From: an uncultured Glaciecola sp.
GTDB lineage: Bacteria; Pseudomonadota; Gammaproteobacteria; Enterobacterales; Alteromonadaceae
Direction: 5' to 3'
Length of the DNA stretch: 64,000 nt
Assembly: GCA_937125395.1 (NCBI GenBank)
Contig: CAKZLI010000003.1
Coordinates: 1-64,000 of the forward strand
Position 1 is the first letter of the stretch, and every line of letters starts with the position of its first letter. The notes below the pieces were generated by a model. The model saw nothing but the letters and a program-made list of their open reading frames with translations, was not told where the DNA came from and searched no databases. Positions 38,759-48,673 of the stretch are shown here, one piece after another. The translations under genes were made by a program, and so were the position numbers.

Positions 38759-39613
38759 ATGGATATAAAAAGCTTCAAAATGTTTAACCACTTGGCGCAA
38801 TCTTTACATTTTGGGCATACGGCTGATGCGTTGTTTATTACTCCTTCAACATTGAGTCGTGCCATTCAACGATTGGAGCAATCAGCTGGTTCGCAATTAT
38901 TTGAACGAAATAATCGACGCGTATCACTGACTCATAACGGGCGGTTGTTTTTGGCTTTTAGTATGAACACGGTTGAGCAGTGGCAAATGCTACATAATCA
39001 ACTAACAGAGAATGATGCGCAGCTAAAGGGGGAGTTAAGTGTGTATTGTTCGGTAACTGCGGCGCATTCTCACTTACCCACGATGCTCAATCAATATCGC
39101 ACTTTGCACCCGCAAGTGGATATTAAATTAGTGACCGGTGATCCCGCTTTATCGTTTGATAAAGTCCTGGATGGACACGCTGATGTTGCGATATCAATCC
39201 ATACGCCAGATATGCACCCTGATCTTGCCTTTCAGGCCATTGATCAGAGCCCGCTGGTACTGATTGTGCCAAAGCATCTCAGTTTGTCACATATTCAGCA
39301 GATTAAATGGGATCAGCATCAAGTCATTATGCCTGAATCAGGGCCATCCAAACGCATCGTTCATCATTGGTTCGCTGAGCACAATATTCGCCCCAAAGTA
39401 TATGCTTCGGTAGGGGGAAACGAAGCCATTGTTAGCATGGTTGCTCTGGGTTTTGGCATTGGTTTTGTGCCCACTATCGTTTTGGATAATTCCGCATTGA
39501 ATCCGCAGGTAACGGCGATTTCCATTAATGACATTGAATCTTATCAAATTGGCTTGTGTTGCCTAAACAGCAAACAGCTTGAGCCCAAGATTGAAGCAAT
39601 GCTCTCGTTGTAA
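38759..39613 (+). CDS. ilvY: LysR-type activator of ilvC
   Basis: The protein has 284 residues from the ATG at 38759 (MDIKSFKMFNHLAQSLHFG), which matches the start of E. coli IlvY; an upstream in-frame ATG at 38690 would run across the operator and is rejected. The HTH lies at about residues 1-60 (HTADALFITPSTLSRAIQRLE). The effector domain carries the IlvY-specific LSVYCSVTAAHSHLP and YASVGGNEAIVSMVALGFGI stretches. It is divergent from ilvC. Confidence 0.93.
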   Translation: MDIKSFKMFNHLAQSLHFGHTADALFITPSTLSRAIQRLEQSAGSQLFERNNRRVSLTHNGRLFLAFSMNTVEQWQMLHNQLTENDAQLKGELSVYCSVTAAHSHLPTMLNQYRTLHPQVDIKLVTGDPALSFDKVLDGHADVAISIHTPDMHPDLAFQAIDQSPLVLIVPKHLSLSHIQQIKWDQHQVIMPESGPSKRIVHHWFAEHNIRPKVYASVGGNEAIVSMVALGFGIGFVPTIVLDNSALNPQVTAISINDIESYQIGLCCLNSKQLEPKIEAMLSL

Positions 39614-39652
39614 ATAGTATTGCTGCGCAGTACACACGGGATGAGGATCTCG

Positions 39653-41209
39653 CTATATTATTTCATGCTTAGCGTAATGATGTACAAATCGGTCAAATGC
39701 ACGATATCCCAATGCCTGTTTTAGATGCTCCAAGGTTATATCTTGGCTTTGCGTGAGGTCAGCAATCGTCCGAGCGACCTTTAATACCCGATGATAGACT
39801 CGCGCAGATAAACCAATTTCACTCATCGCAAATTCATAAAATGCATCGGTACTGCTATCTAGTTGACAATATTGTTTAATCTGATTGGGCGTTAAAAGCC
39901 CATTTAAATGACCTTGTCGTTCAATTTGTAGCGCCTGAGCTTGACTAACTTGAACCCGTAATTGGGCGGAGCATAAGGCATCGATGCCAGTATTTGATTC
40001 ATTCCGATTGCATAATTGGTTGATATTGATTTTGGGTACTGAGATTTGAATATCAATGCGTTCAAGTAATGGACCAGATACTTTTTGTAAATAGCGCATG
40101 TTCTGGTCATACGTACTCCTGCCGTCATTGATATCACCGGTTGGACTTGGATTCATCGCTGCAATTAATTGAAAATGAGCCGGTAAGGTCAAATGATAAT
40201 GAGCTTTGGCCAGTGTAATACTGTTTGCCTCTAAGGGTTGCCTCAAGGTATCTAATGTCTGCTGGCTAAATTCGGGTAATTCATCCAAAAATAGGATCCC
40301 ATTGTGTGCAAGTGAAATTTCTCCAGGAGAAAAGCGCACTCCTCCTCCAATTAAAGCAGGGATTGTCGTGCTATGGTGGGGTTGACGAAATGGCCGTTGT
40401 CGCCAGTGTTGTATGACATCAACGCCGGCAACGCTGTTAATACTGGCATTTTCGATCGCTTGATTAGTGGATAGCTCTGGCATAATACCAATCATGCGCT
40501 CCGCTAACATCGTTTTCCCAGAACCCGGTGGACCGTACATCAATAAATTATGACCACCCGCTGCGGCCACCAAACAAGCTTGTTTAGCTGCCGTTTGACC
40601 AACGACATCGATAAAATCAGGTTGCTGAATTGTCCTCTTGCTAGATAGGTAACCCGCTTGATTGTTGGGCGGAATGGATAAAGCCACTGCGGGTAATGCT
40701 TGTCCACCGTTGAGATGGGTGACCACGTCATTCAAGCTCTGTGCTGCAAACGCATTAATTGCCGGTAGTAGACGTAATTCAATAGCGTTGTCTTGGCTAC
40801 TGATTAAAATATGATTGTCCGGTAATGCTAAAGCGGCGACTAGCATGCCTTCGACCTGACGAAGCTCTCCGGAAAGCGCGAGTTCACCTAAAAATTCATA
40901 ACCTGACATTGCGTCTTGTTTGATCTGTCCACTTGCACTTAACACGCCAATTGCAATAGCTAAATCAAAGCGCGCCCCATGCTTTGGTAGATCTGCTGGA
41001 GACAGATTAATGGTGATACGTTGTTGTGGGAAAGTAAAACCGGAGTTGATGATTGCGCTGCGCACACGCTCACGTGCCTCACAGATACTACGATGCGGTA
41101 ATCCAACCAAATTAAACCCAGGTAAACCTGGCGAGATGTGCACTTCAATCGTAATTAACGGTGCTTCCAAACCAATAATAGAACGGGCATAGACAATTGA
41201 TAATGACAT
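39653..41209 (-). CDS. comM: ComM/YifB AAA+ helicase-like protein
   Basis: The protein has 518 residues from the ATG at 41209 with GGAG upstream; 11 further codons to 41242 are open but not part of the family. The N-terminal ChlI-like domain (SIVYARSIIGLEAPLITIEV) is followed by an AAA+ module with Walker A MYGPPGSGKTML and Walker B-like ILFLDELPEF, then the C-terminal Mg-chelatase-like domain. ComM is a hexameric branch-migration factor for natural transformation. It is next to ilv genes, as yifB is in E. coli. Confidence 0.94.
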   Translation of the reverse strand: MSLSIVYARSIIGLEAPLITIEVHISPGLPGFNLVGLPHRSICEARERVRSAIINSGFTFPQQRITINLSPADLPKHGARFDLAIAIGVLSASGQIKQDAMSGYEFLGELALSGELRQVEGMLVAALALPDNHILISSQDNAIELRLLPAINAFAAQSLNDVVTHLNGGQALPAVALSIPPNNQAGYLSSKRTIQQPDFIDVVGQTAAKQACLVAAAGGHNLLMYGPPGSGKTMLAERMIGIMPELSTNQAIENASINSVAGVDVIQHWRQRPFRQPHHSTTIPALIGGGVRFSPGEISLAHNGILFLDELPEFSQQTLDTLRQPLEANSITLAKAHYHLTLPAHFQLIAAMNPSPTGDINDGRSTYDQNMRYLQKVSGPLLERIDIQISVPKININQLCNRNESNTGIDALCSAQLRVQVSQAQALQIERQGHLNGLLTPNQIKQYCQLDSSTDAFYEFAMSEIGLSARVYHRVLKVARTIADLTQSQDITLEHLKQALGYRAFDRFVHHYAKHEII

Positions 41210-41475
41210 GAACTCTCCTTTACTTGCTGTGTGCATAGTCAACTGATCACTCAGCTATCCAATCAGCTAAATTAAACATAATCTAGATACAGACTATATT
41301 TATTCAAAAAATAAAATGGACAGTTTTAATGAGAATGAAGCAAAACTAGACGAAGGATCAATGTGCTGAGGTTCGCAAAAAAAAAGACGTGAGTCAGTGC
41401 ATCCTAGGCTATCAGTAACGAATAATTCCGTGTATTATCAAAAAAAAAGCAATTAGCGTATTCAAGGAAACAGTA

Positions 41476-42408
41476 ATGGCCAAGACCCCAGCAGAAAAAA
41501 TTTGGTTTAACGGCGACATCATGCCATGGCAAGATGCAAAAGTGCATGTCATGACACATGCCATTCATTATGGCTCATCCGTGTTTGAAGGAATTCGAGC
41601 CTACAACACACCGGATCAAGGTACCTGTGTATTTCGTTTAAATGATCATAACCGTCGATTATTTGATTCAGCCAAAATTTACCGTATGACCATTCCATAT
41701 ACGTTAGCGCAAATCAACCAAGCGACGATGGATATCATTACTGCCAATAACCTTAAATCAGCTTATATTCGTCCGATTGCTTTTTATGGTGATCTGGGTA
41801 TGGGGATCCAAGTCCCATTTGGTCAAGAGACTGAACTGAGCATTGCAGCCTTTGAATGGGGTGCATATTTAGGTGAAGAAGCCCTTAAAAATGGTGTGGA
41901 TGCAGGGATTTCTTCGTGGAGTCGCTTGGCCGCCAATACCTTACCTACCGGAGCAAAAGCCGGTGGTAATTACTTGTCTTCACAATTGATTTCTATGGAA
42001 GCTCGTCGTCATGGCTATGGTGAGGGAATTGCATTAGATGTGAATGGTTATGTATCGGAAGGTGCGGGTGAAAATATCTTTGTGATCCGCGATAATATCG
42101 TCATGACGACGCCAAAGACAGCGGCTATTTTGCCCGGTATAACGCGTGATACGTGTATGACGTTGTTACAAGAATTAGGTTATGAGATACGTGAAGAAAA
42201 TATCCCACGTGAATCTATGTATCTTGCTGATGAAATCTTTATGTGTGGAACAGCTGCAGAAGTTACGCCAGTGCGCAGTGTCGATGGTATTGCGGTCGGA
42301 AATGGCGGGCGCGGTGTGATCACTAAGCAGGTACAAGATATGTTCTTCGGCTTATTCAATGGCCAAACACCTGACAAATGGAACTGGTTAACCCCAGTAT
42401 ATAAGTAG
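41476..42408 (+). CDS. ilvE: Branched-chain amino acid aminotransferase
   Basis: This PLP enzyme performs the last transamination of valine, leucine and isoleucine synthesis. The 310-residue fold-type IV protein begins IWFNGDIMPWQDAKVHVMTHAIHYGSSVFEG-like and has the PLP-lysine region TGAKAGGNYLSS and the SEGAGENIF block. The roughly 230-bp upstream region shows no ilvL-type leader peptide rich in branched-chain codons, so attenuation of the enteric type is not evident. ilvA follows after 9 bp. Confidence 0.95.
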   Translation: MAKTPAEKIWFNGDIMPWQDAKVHVMTHAIHYGSSVFEGIRAYNTPDQGTCVFRLNDHNRRLFDSAKIYRMTIPYTLAQINQATMDIITANNLKSAYIRPIAFYGDLGMGIQVPFGQETELSIAAFEWGAYLGEEALKNGVDAGISSWSRLAANTLPTGAKAGGNYLSSQLISMEARRHGYGEGIALDVNGYVSEGAGENIFVIRDNIVMTTPKTAAILPGITRDTCMTLLQELGYEIREENIPRESMYLADEIFMCGTAAEVTPVRSVDGIAVGNGGRGVITKQVQDMFFGLFNGQTPDKWNWLTPVYK

Positions 42409-42417
42409 ATAGTTGTT

Positions 42418-43956
42418 ATGAGCCATGTCAGTGCGAATGAGTATTTAAAAAAGATTTTGCTAGCCCCTGTGTATGAGGCTGCGGTTAATTCCGATTGTGA
42501 TTTAATGGATCGGTTGTCCAGTGAGCTAGGCAATAAAATTTATTTAAAACGTGAAGATCAACAACCCGTTAAATCATTCAAACTGCGTGGCGCGTATAAT
42601 CGTATCTCGCAACTCAACCAAGCACAATTAGATAAGGGTGTAATCGCAGCCTCTGCCGGTAATCATGCCCAAGGTATGGCGTACGCAGCTAACCAGAAGC
42701 AGATCCACGCGACGATAGTGATGCCTGAAACCACACCAGATATCAAAGTCGATGCAGTCCGTCGTTTCGGCGGAGAATGGGTTGAGATTGTGCAACATGG
42801 TACTAGCTTTGATACAGCTTCTGCCCATGCTCAAGCGCTCTGCCAAGAACGTGGATTGACTTACATTCCACCTTTTGATGATGTCGATGTCATTGCTGGT
42901 CAAGGCACCATTGCTCGCGAAATGCTTGAGCAACAGCCGGATTTAGATACCCTGTTTATTGCCGTTGGTGGTGGCGGGCTTGCAGCTGGAATTGCGGTGT
43001 ATGTCAAACAGCTCAAACCTGAAATAAAAATCATCGCCGTTGAATCACAAGAGTCGGCCTGTTTACAAGCCGCATTACATGCTGGTGAGCCGGTGACATT
43101 GCCTTCTGTGGGTATTTTTGCCGACGGTGTAGCCGTTAAAACGATTGGTGCCGAAACCTTTCGTTTATGCCAACAATATGTCGATGAAGTGATCACAGTG
43201 ACCAATGATGAAATCTGTGCTGCTATCAAAGATATTTTTGATGATACGCGCGTCATTGCAGAGCCTGCTGGTGCCTTATCCGTTGCCGGTATTCGTAAAT
43301 ACTGTCAAGAACATGCTCTCAGTAATCAGCACATTGGTGGCGTATTGTGTGGTGCAAATATCAACTTCCACACGTTGCGTTATGTGTCAGAGCGGTGTGA
43401 ACTAGGTGAAGGTAAAGAAGCCGTATTTGCGGTTAAAATTCCGGAAGAAACGGGTTCATTTAAACGCTTTTGTGAAGTGCTAGGTGGGATCAATATTACG
43501 GAGTTTAATTATCGTTTTGCGAGTGCAGATCAAGCCTATGTGTTTGTCGGCGTGAAGTTAAAACGAGGCTTACTTGAGTACGCAGAATTGACACACACGC
43601 TAGCTAAAAATGGCTACGAGTCGGTGGATTTGTCCAATGACGAGCTTGCTAAATTACATGTCCGGCATATGGTCGGTGGTAAACCGCCCACCGTGATCCA
43701 AGAGCGTGTCTTTGCGTTTGAATTTCCGGAGTACCCAGGTGCGTTAATGCACTTTTTGGAGACATTAGGTGACCGTTGGGATATAACCTTGTTCCATTAT
43801 CGTAACCACGGTGCAGCCGCAGGATTAGTTTTAGTTGGATTTGATTTGCCAGTATCGCTCAGTGGTGATTTTGCAGCACATTTAGATGCCCTTGGTTATG
43901 TTTACCAAGAGCACACAGAAAATGTCGCTTATCAATTCTTTTTAGGCAACCATTAA
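42418..43956 (+). CDS. ilvA: Threonine dehydratase, biosynthetic
   Basis: This PLP enzyme converts threonine to 2-oxobutanoate, the first step to isoleucine. The 512-residue protein has the catalytic domain with PLP lysine K55 (in SFKLRGAYN), the glycine loop AVGGGGLAAG, and two C-terminal ACT-like regulatory domains (from about residues 335 and 430). It is therefore the isoleucine-inhibited biosynthetic form. It forms an operon with ilvE. No ilvD lies between them, unlike the enteric order ilvE-ilvD-ilvA. Confidence 0.95.
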   Translation: MSHVSANEYLKKILLAPVYEAAVNSDCDLMDRLSSELGNKIYLKREDQQPVKSFKLRGAYNRISQLNQAQLDKGVIAASAGNHAQGMAYAANQKQIHATIVMPETTPDIKVDAVRRFGGEWVEIVQHGTSFDTASAHAQALCQERGLTYIPPFDDVDVIAGQGTIAREMLEQQPDLDTLFIAVGGGGLAAGIAVYVKQLKPEIKIIAVESQESACLQAALHAGEPVTLPSVGIFADGVAVKTIGAETFRLCQQYVDEVITVTNDEICAAIKDIFDDTRVIAEPAGALSVAGIRKYCQEHALSNQHIGGVLCGANINFHTLRYVSERCELGEGKEAVFAVKIPEETGSFKRFCEVLGGINITEFNYRFASADQAYVFVGVKLKRGLLEYAELTHTLAKNGYESVDLSNDELAKLHVRHMVGGKPPTVIQERVFAFEFPEYPGALMHFLETLGDRWDITLFHYRNHGAAAGLVLVGFDLPVSLSGDFAAHLDALGYVYQEHTENVAYQFFLGNH

Positions 43957-43970
43957 ACCTAAACGGTGCT

Positions 43971-46412
43971 TCATTTAATCTGTTGTAGATGTTGCACAAC
44001 TTCAGGCCATACTATTTGATTCACTAAATCATGAAATGCAGTAGAGTGCTCATTTAAGTGCAGCGCACCACTATCATCAGATTCTAATAAGTTGTTTTCA
44101 CGAAGCCCATTAACCAAAGAAGCAAACACATTCTTATCTGAGAACTCCGGAGAACTTACCCCATATAGACTCGATAATCGTTGCGCAATTTTGCGTGAAG
44201 TGCGCTCTAACTCACCACGGCTTATCCCGGCATTATTGCTAAGTACGGTTAAGACAACCGCATAGCGTTGCCATGTGTCTTGCATAACGCGCGATAACAA
44301 CCATGCACTATGAAACTGTGCACTCGTGGAGGCGGGAGGCATTAATTTGCGCCCGTGTTGTACTAACAAGCCTTGAGTTTTGTATTGTGCGATACATTGC
44401 TCGACATAATCGGCAGCTTGCTCAGCACTAAAATAAATAAATAATTCTTTATGTAACAAAGGATAGATAGTGCTGACGGTGTTTAAAATAAACGCTTTTT
44501 CACAACCGTTTTTGGCAAATACAAGCGTCATAATTAAGCTAGGTAACGCAAACATATGGATAATATTATTACGGTAATAAGTGAGCGATACCGCGTTGTT
44601 AGTTTGTGGCGATATCAGCGTGCCAAATTGGTCTGTCTCTGTTTGGAGGCGCTTTAATGCTAAAGTGTTGGTAATTAGCTCTAAAGCGGAATGTTCGGGT
44701 AATGACGCGGTGTCAGAAAAAGGTAAAGCGGTAAATAACTGAAGATATTCAGTGATGGCTTGCTCCATTTCGTGCTGACTCATGGTCATTGTTTTACTGG
44801 CTAGTAAGCACAATGAGACTAATGCCATGCCATTCAATGCTGCTGACTTGTTGATCTCCAACATAATATCAGATGCAAGGTGATTCACTGCTGGAGTGAG
44901 CCACTGGGGTTTCTTGTTGAAATCATCAGCATTAACCGGATCTTTCCAAGTCGGCGCGTGTTGATCCAAAAATTGATTGAGTTGAATCGGCTCGCCAAAA
45001 TTAAGAAATCCGTGCCCATAGTTACGGAGTTTTTTGAGGGCACCTAAGACTTGTAAAGGCGATTCTTTTTTCTTTGATTTGCCTTCGAGTTCTTTGACGT
45101 AGCTACTGACTTCCATGACATTTTCATAGCCGATGTAAACGGGCACAAGGCTAACAGGGCGTTGGATCCCTTTGGTCATCGCCTGCACCGTCATAGCTAA
45201 CATACCGGTTTTTGGCGGTAATAAACGCCCAGTTCTTGAACGTCCGCCTTCAGGGTAATATTTGACTGAATAGCCACGATTAAATAGCAATTCTAAGTAT
45301 TCTCTAAAGACGGCTGTGTAGAGCTTGTTTCCAGCAAAACTACGACGGAGAAAAAAAGCACCAGCTTTGCGAAACAATGGCCCCGCAGGCCAAAAATTAA
45401 GATTAATACCGGCTGCAATGTGCGGCGTAACTAGGCCCTCATGATAAATAACATAGGTTAATAATAAATAATCCATGTGCGAACGGTGACAGGGGACATA
45501 GATAATTTCATGCCCATTGCGAGATAATTCTCGCACTTTAGCAGCATTGGAAACGGTGATCCCGTTATAAATTTTATTCCAAATAGGTGTCAAAATCCGA
45601 TTAGCAAAGCGAATCAATCCTTCACGGTAATCCCCAGCGATTTCATCTAAATACTTATGTGCTTCTTGTTTGGCTTTGGCTGGCAATATGTTTTTGCTGC
45701 GCACCAGTTCACGCATCGCGACTTTAACACTGTCGGAACCGACGACAGCTGAATGTAATGTTTGTCGTTCGAGTAACGTTGGACCAATCAGGCCTTGGCG
45801 TTTGCGTTGAAAATGAGTGGCCGCAACACGGAGCAATTTACGGGCTATTTTGGCATCTGAACCGTGTTGTTGAGCCATGAAGTTAGAAGAAACAGCTCTG
45901 GAATAAGACACAAAATTATCGCGTCCTAGAAACAACACAATAAACAATTTTCGTAGCCAACTAGGTGAAGCCACATCGACAATTAAATCCGAGAATCCAG
46001 GTGTCGATTTCTCCGGAGCACGACCCCAAGTGATATACACAGGTACCATTTGAATATCCAGCTCAGGTTGTTCTCGATGGGCTTGGAATAACTGAGTAAA
46101 TTGCGCTTCAATGTTGGTTTTGCCTGGTTTTTTACTAAATAGTGGATTGGGCGCATGCAAATATAAACAGGCTTGGTGTTCTTTATCGCCAACGTGCATC
46201 GGTTGTAGAGGATTGGGTAAACCCAATCGTTTAGCCGAAAAAGCCAAAGCAAGTTGATCAGCTAGCGAGTCAGTGTGCAACAAATATATGATCGGACGAG
46301 TAGGGTCAATGCCTAATTCCCCGGTAACATCAGCTGGAATAGTATGTGCTTTGACGAGAGCACGGATTGGCCAATATAAAATAGATAAGAATAATTTACG
46401 GATAAAAGACAT
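43971..46412 (-). CDS. plsB: Glycerol-3-phosphate acyltransferase PlsB
   Basis: This inner-membrane enzyme acylates glycerol 3-phosphate, the first step of phospholipid synthesis. The protein has 813 residues from the ATG at 46412 (MSFIRKLFLSI); E. coli PlsB has about 806. The acyltransferase motifs are present: HX4D in PCHRSHMDYLLL, GAFFLRRSF, YYPEGGRSRTG and SLVPVYIGYE. It is divergent from lexA, as in E. coli where dgkA lies between. Its start is about 90 bp from the first SOS box. Confidence 0.95.
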   Translation of the reverse strand: MSFIRKLFLSILYWPIRALVKAHTIPADVTGELGIDPTRPIIYLLHTDSLADQLALAFSAKRLGLPNPLQPMHVGDKEHQACLYLHAPNPLFSKKPGKTNIEAQFTQLFQAHREQPELDIQMVPVYITWGRAPEKSTPGFSDLIVDVASPSWLRKLFIVLFLGRDNFVSYSRAVSSNFMAQQHGSDAKIARKLLRVAATHFQRKRQGLIGPTLLERQTLHSAVVGSDSVKVAMRELVRSKNILPAKAKQEAHKYLDEIAGDYREGLIRFANRILTPIWNKIYNGITVSNAAKVRELSRNGHEIIYVPCHRSHMDYLLLTYVIYHEGLVTPHIAAGINLNFWPAGPLFRKAGAFFLRRSFAGNKLYTAVFREYLELLFNRGYSVKYYPEGGRSRTGRLLPPKTGMLAMTVQAMTKGIQRPVSLVPVYIGYENVMEVSSYVKELEGKSKKKESPLQVLGALKKLRNYGHGFLNFGEPIQLNQFLDQHAPTWKDPVNADDFNKKPQWLTPAVNHLASDIMLEINKSAALNGMALVSLCLLASKTMTMSQHEMEQAITEYLQLFTALPFSDTASLPEHSALELITNTLALKRLQTETDQFGTLISPQTNNAVSLTYYRNNIIHMFALPSLIMTLVFAKNGCEKAFILNTVSTIYPLLHKELFIYFSAEQAADYVEQCIAQYKTQGLLVQHGRKLMPPASTSAQFHSAWLLSRVMQDTWQRYAVVLTVLSNNAGISRGELERTSRKIAQRLSSLYGVSSPEFSDKNVFASLVNGLRENNLLESDDSGALHLNEHSTAFHDLVNQIVWPEVVQHLQQIK

Positions 46413-46483
46413 GTTGTCGGATTCACTCAAGCTGATTTGTTGCAATTATACATAGAAATTTGAGTAAGCGATAACAAAGGGGC

Positions 46484-46511
46484 TTGTATTTACATTAATA
46501 CTGGATATACT
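46484..46511 (+). promoter_or_regulatory. Probable lexA sigma-70 promoter
   Basis: A -35 element TTGTAT (46484-46489) and a -10 element TATACT (46506-46511) are separated by 16 bp. The first SOS box overlaps the -10 and the second lies over the expected transcription start, the expected layout for LexA autorepression. Confidence 0.6.
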
Positions 46512-46535
46512 ACCAGTAACTGTATCAATAAACAG
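46501..46535. promoter_or_regulatory. Two LexA (SOS) boxes upstream of lexA
   Basis: Box 1 is CTGG-n8-CCAG at 46501-46516. Box 2 is CTGT-n8-ACAG at 46520-46535, an exact match to the CTGT(N8)ACAG consensus. The centres are 19 bp apart, close to the paired boxes in front of E. coli lexA. Box 2 ends 7 bp before the ATG. Confidence 0.85.
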
Positions 46536-46542
46536 GCTGTGT

Positions 46543-47166
46543 ATGCGTCCACTAACTCCTAGGCAAGAAGAAGTACTTAATATTATCAAATCGACAATGC
46601 TTGAGACTGGCATGCCGCCGACTCGTGCAGAGATTGCTCGCAATTTGGGTTTCAAATCACCGAACGCTGCTGAAGAACATTTAAAAGCGCTAGCCCGTAA
46701 AGGGGTTATCGAAATCCTTGCCGGTACTTCTCGAGGGATTAAATTGAATGTGCCGTTAGATGATGTACCTGAAGAGCTAGGCTTACCATTGATTGGTCGA
46801 GTTGCTGCAGGCGAACCCATATTGGCGCAAGAACACGTTGAATCGCATTATCAAGTGGACCCGAATTTGTTTCACCCGCAAGCTGATTTTTTATTACGCG
46901 TGAACGGTATGTCAATGCGTGATATTGGGATCCTGGATGGGGACTTGCTCGCCGTTCATCGCACTATCGATGTGCACAATGGACAAGTAGTCGTAGCCCG
47001 AGTAGGCGAGGATGTGACCGTTAAGCGTCTTGAACGTAATGGGCAACATGTCTTACTACATGCAGAAAATGACGATTTTGACCCAATCAAAGTTGATTTA
47101 GCCGCTGAATCGTTTGATATAGAAGGGATTGCTGTCGGTGTAATAAGAAATGCCGATTGGATGTAA
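46543..47166 (+). CDS. lexA: LexA SOS repressor
   Basis: The 207-residue protein has an N-terminal winged HTH ([27 protein letters not shown], residues 24-50). The C-terminal self-cleavage domain has the Ala89-Gly90 cleavage site in GRVAAGEPI, nucleophile S124 in NGMSM and general base K161 in VTVKRL. All catalytic residues are present. RecA-stimulated self-cleavage relieves repression of SOS genes. Two SOS boxes precede it, and a terminator follows about 30 bp after its stop. Confidence 0.97.
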   Translation: MRPLTPRQEEVLNIIKSTMLETGMPPTRAEIARNLGFKSPNAAEEHLKALARKGVIEILAGTSRGIKLNVPLDDVPEELGLPLIGRVAAGEPILAQEHVESHYQVDPNLFHPQADFLLRVNGMSMRDIGILDGDLLAVHRTIDVHNGQVVVARVGEDVTVKRLERNGQHVLLHAENDDFDPIKVDLAAESFDIEGIAVGVIRNADWM

Positions 47167-47197
47167 ATAAGCAAACTTAGCTAAATGACAACATACT

Positions 47198-47239
47198 AAA
47201 GATGGGATCGCTATTTAATGCGTTCACCATCTTTTTTTT
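47198..47239 (+). terminator. Intrinsic terminator after lexA
   Basis: AAAGATGG at 47198-47205 pairs with CCATCTTT at 47227-47234, and the T run continues to 47239. It lies 32 bp after the lexA stop. Confidence 0.7.
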
Positions 47240-47506
47240 ATTTCAAATAAACTACCAAGATATCAATAAGTAATCCGGTTTACCTCCGCAGTAACGTCTT
47301 AAATTATCGCTTTTGTCAGAATTCACTGACAGCGATTCAATATTTATTAAATTATCACCACAAAAACATTGTTTAATTTGCATACATTGTTTAACATCGT
47401 ATTTACATACAAATAATAATAACTTTACATACAAGCGCAAATAATGAGCAACATGTTTCATTATACATGTGATGTAAAGCCCATTTAATTCGATCGGAGG
47501 TCGATA
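47240..47506. other. AT-rich upstream region of the cox operon
   Basis: About 265 bp between the lexA terminator and coxB. No operator could be named. A 69-codon minus-strand frame (47252-47461) with five cysteines is open but resembles no family and lacks a ribosome-binding site. The region probably carries the cox promoter. A GGAGG ribosome-binding site lies at the end, before the GTG of coxB. Confidence 0.5.
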
Positions 47507-48661
47507 GTGAACCTAATCAAAAAGACAATGGCTGCAGTGCTAACCTTTTTCTTTTCAATGTCCATTTGGGCTCAAACTATTGATGCTTCACAACGTAGTG
47601 ATCTTAACTTACGTGCCGGTGTTACTGAGATCAGTAACGAGGTGTATGACCTGCACATGTTGATGTTCATGGTGTGTGTCGGTATCGCGGTAGTGGTGTT
47701 TGGTGTGATGTTTGTCTCTATGTACCTGCATCGCAAGTCACGAGGGGTAAAGCCAGCTAATTTTCATGAAAGTGTCAAAGTAGAAATCGCTTGGACCGTC
47801 ATCCCATTTATTATCTTGATCGCGATGGCGTTTCCTGCTGCTAAAACCTTGATCGCAATGGAAGATACCTCTGAAGCAGACTTGACTATATTAGTGACCG
47901 GTTCACAGTGGAAGTGGAATTATCGCTACATGGACTCAGGGATAGAATATTTTTCGAATTTGGCAACGCAACGCGAGCAAATCAATAACAAATTTGAAAA
48001 AGGGGAAAACTACTTACTTGAAGTTGACCGACCTCTGGTTATTCCGACGGGGCAAAAAGTGCGTTTTTTAATTACCTCTGATGATGTGATTCATTCATGG
48101 TGGGTACCGGATTTTGCAGTTAAAAAAGACGCGAACCCGGGTTTTATTAACGAAGCTTGGACAAATGTGATTGAGCCTGGTGTCTATCGTGGTCAGTGTG
48201 CCGAGTTATGTGGTAAAGATCATGGCTTCATGCCAATTGTCGTCATTGCAAAATCACCAGATGATTATGCGCAGTGGAAGGCCGACGAAATATCTGCCAT
48301 TGAAACAGCCAAAGCTGAAGAAGAGCGTTTATTGTCAATGAATATGAGCATGGATGATTTGATGGCCAATGGCCAAAAAATCTATCTCGCCAAATGCGCC
48401 GCATGTCATATGCCTAATGGTGAAGGTCTACCGGGTGTATTTCCTGCAATCAAAGGCAGTGATTTAGCATTGAATGACCGCGCTGGGCATATCGATATAT
48501 TATTGAATGGCCGAACGGGTACAGCAATGCAGGCATTTTCCAAACAACTAACACTTTCAGAGATTGCTGCGGTAATCACTTTCCAACGTAATGCATGGGG
48601 CAACAATACCGGTGATATTGTTCAAGCCGCGGAAGTGCATGCATATGCTAACGGTCAATAG
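47507..48661 (+). CDS. coxB: Cytochrome c oxidase subunit II with fused cytochrome c domain
   Basis: The 384-residue protein starts with GTG (47507) behind a strong GGAGG. It has a signal sequence (1-22), two membrane helices (about 45-70 and 92-115) and the cupredoxin domain with the CuA site: HSWWVPDF and GQCAELCGKDHGFM. A C-terminal cytochrome c domain follows with haem motif CAACH and axial Met in AMQAF. This is the caa3-like form of subunit II, common in marine gammaproteobacteria. It is the first gene of the coxBA-ctaG-coxC operon. Confidence 0.95.
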   Translation: MNLIKKTMAAVLTFFFSMSIWAQTIDASQRSDLNLRAGVTEISNEVYDLHMLMFMVCVGIAVVVFGVMFVSMYLHRKSRGVKPANFHESVKVEIAWTVIPFIILIAMAFPAAKTLIAMEDTSEADLTILVTGSQWKWNYRYMDSGIEYFSNLATQREQINNKFEKGENYLLEVDRPLVIPTGQKVRFLITSDDVIHSWWVPDFAVKKDANPGFINEAWTNVIEPGVYRGQCAELCGKDHGFMPIVVIAKSPDDYAQWKADEISAIETAKAEEERLLSMNMSMDDLMANGQKIYLAKCAACHMPNGEGLPGVFPAIKGSDLALNDRAGHIDILLNGRTGTAMQAFSKQLTLSEIAAVITFQRNAWGNNTGDIVQAAEVHAYANGQ

Positions 48662-48673
48662 GGGGCTTGTAGA

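Noticed and set aside
41243..41475. ilvL-type attenuator before ilvE
   Set aside because: No leader frame rich in Ile, Leu or Val codons and no terminator hairpin is visible.
47252..47461. 69-codon minus-strand frame with five cysteines upstream of coxB
   Set aside because: AT-rich region, no ribosome-binding site, no recognisable family and a position across the likely cox promoter.
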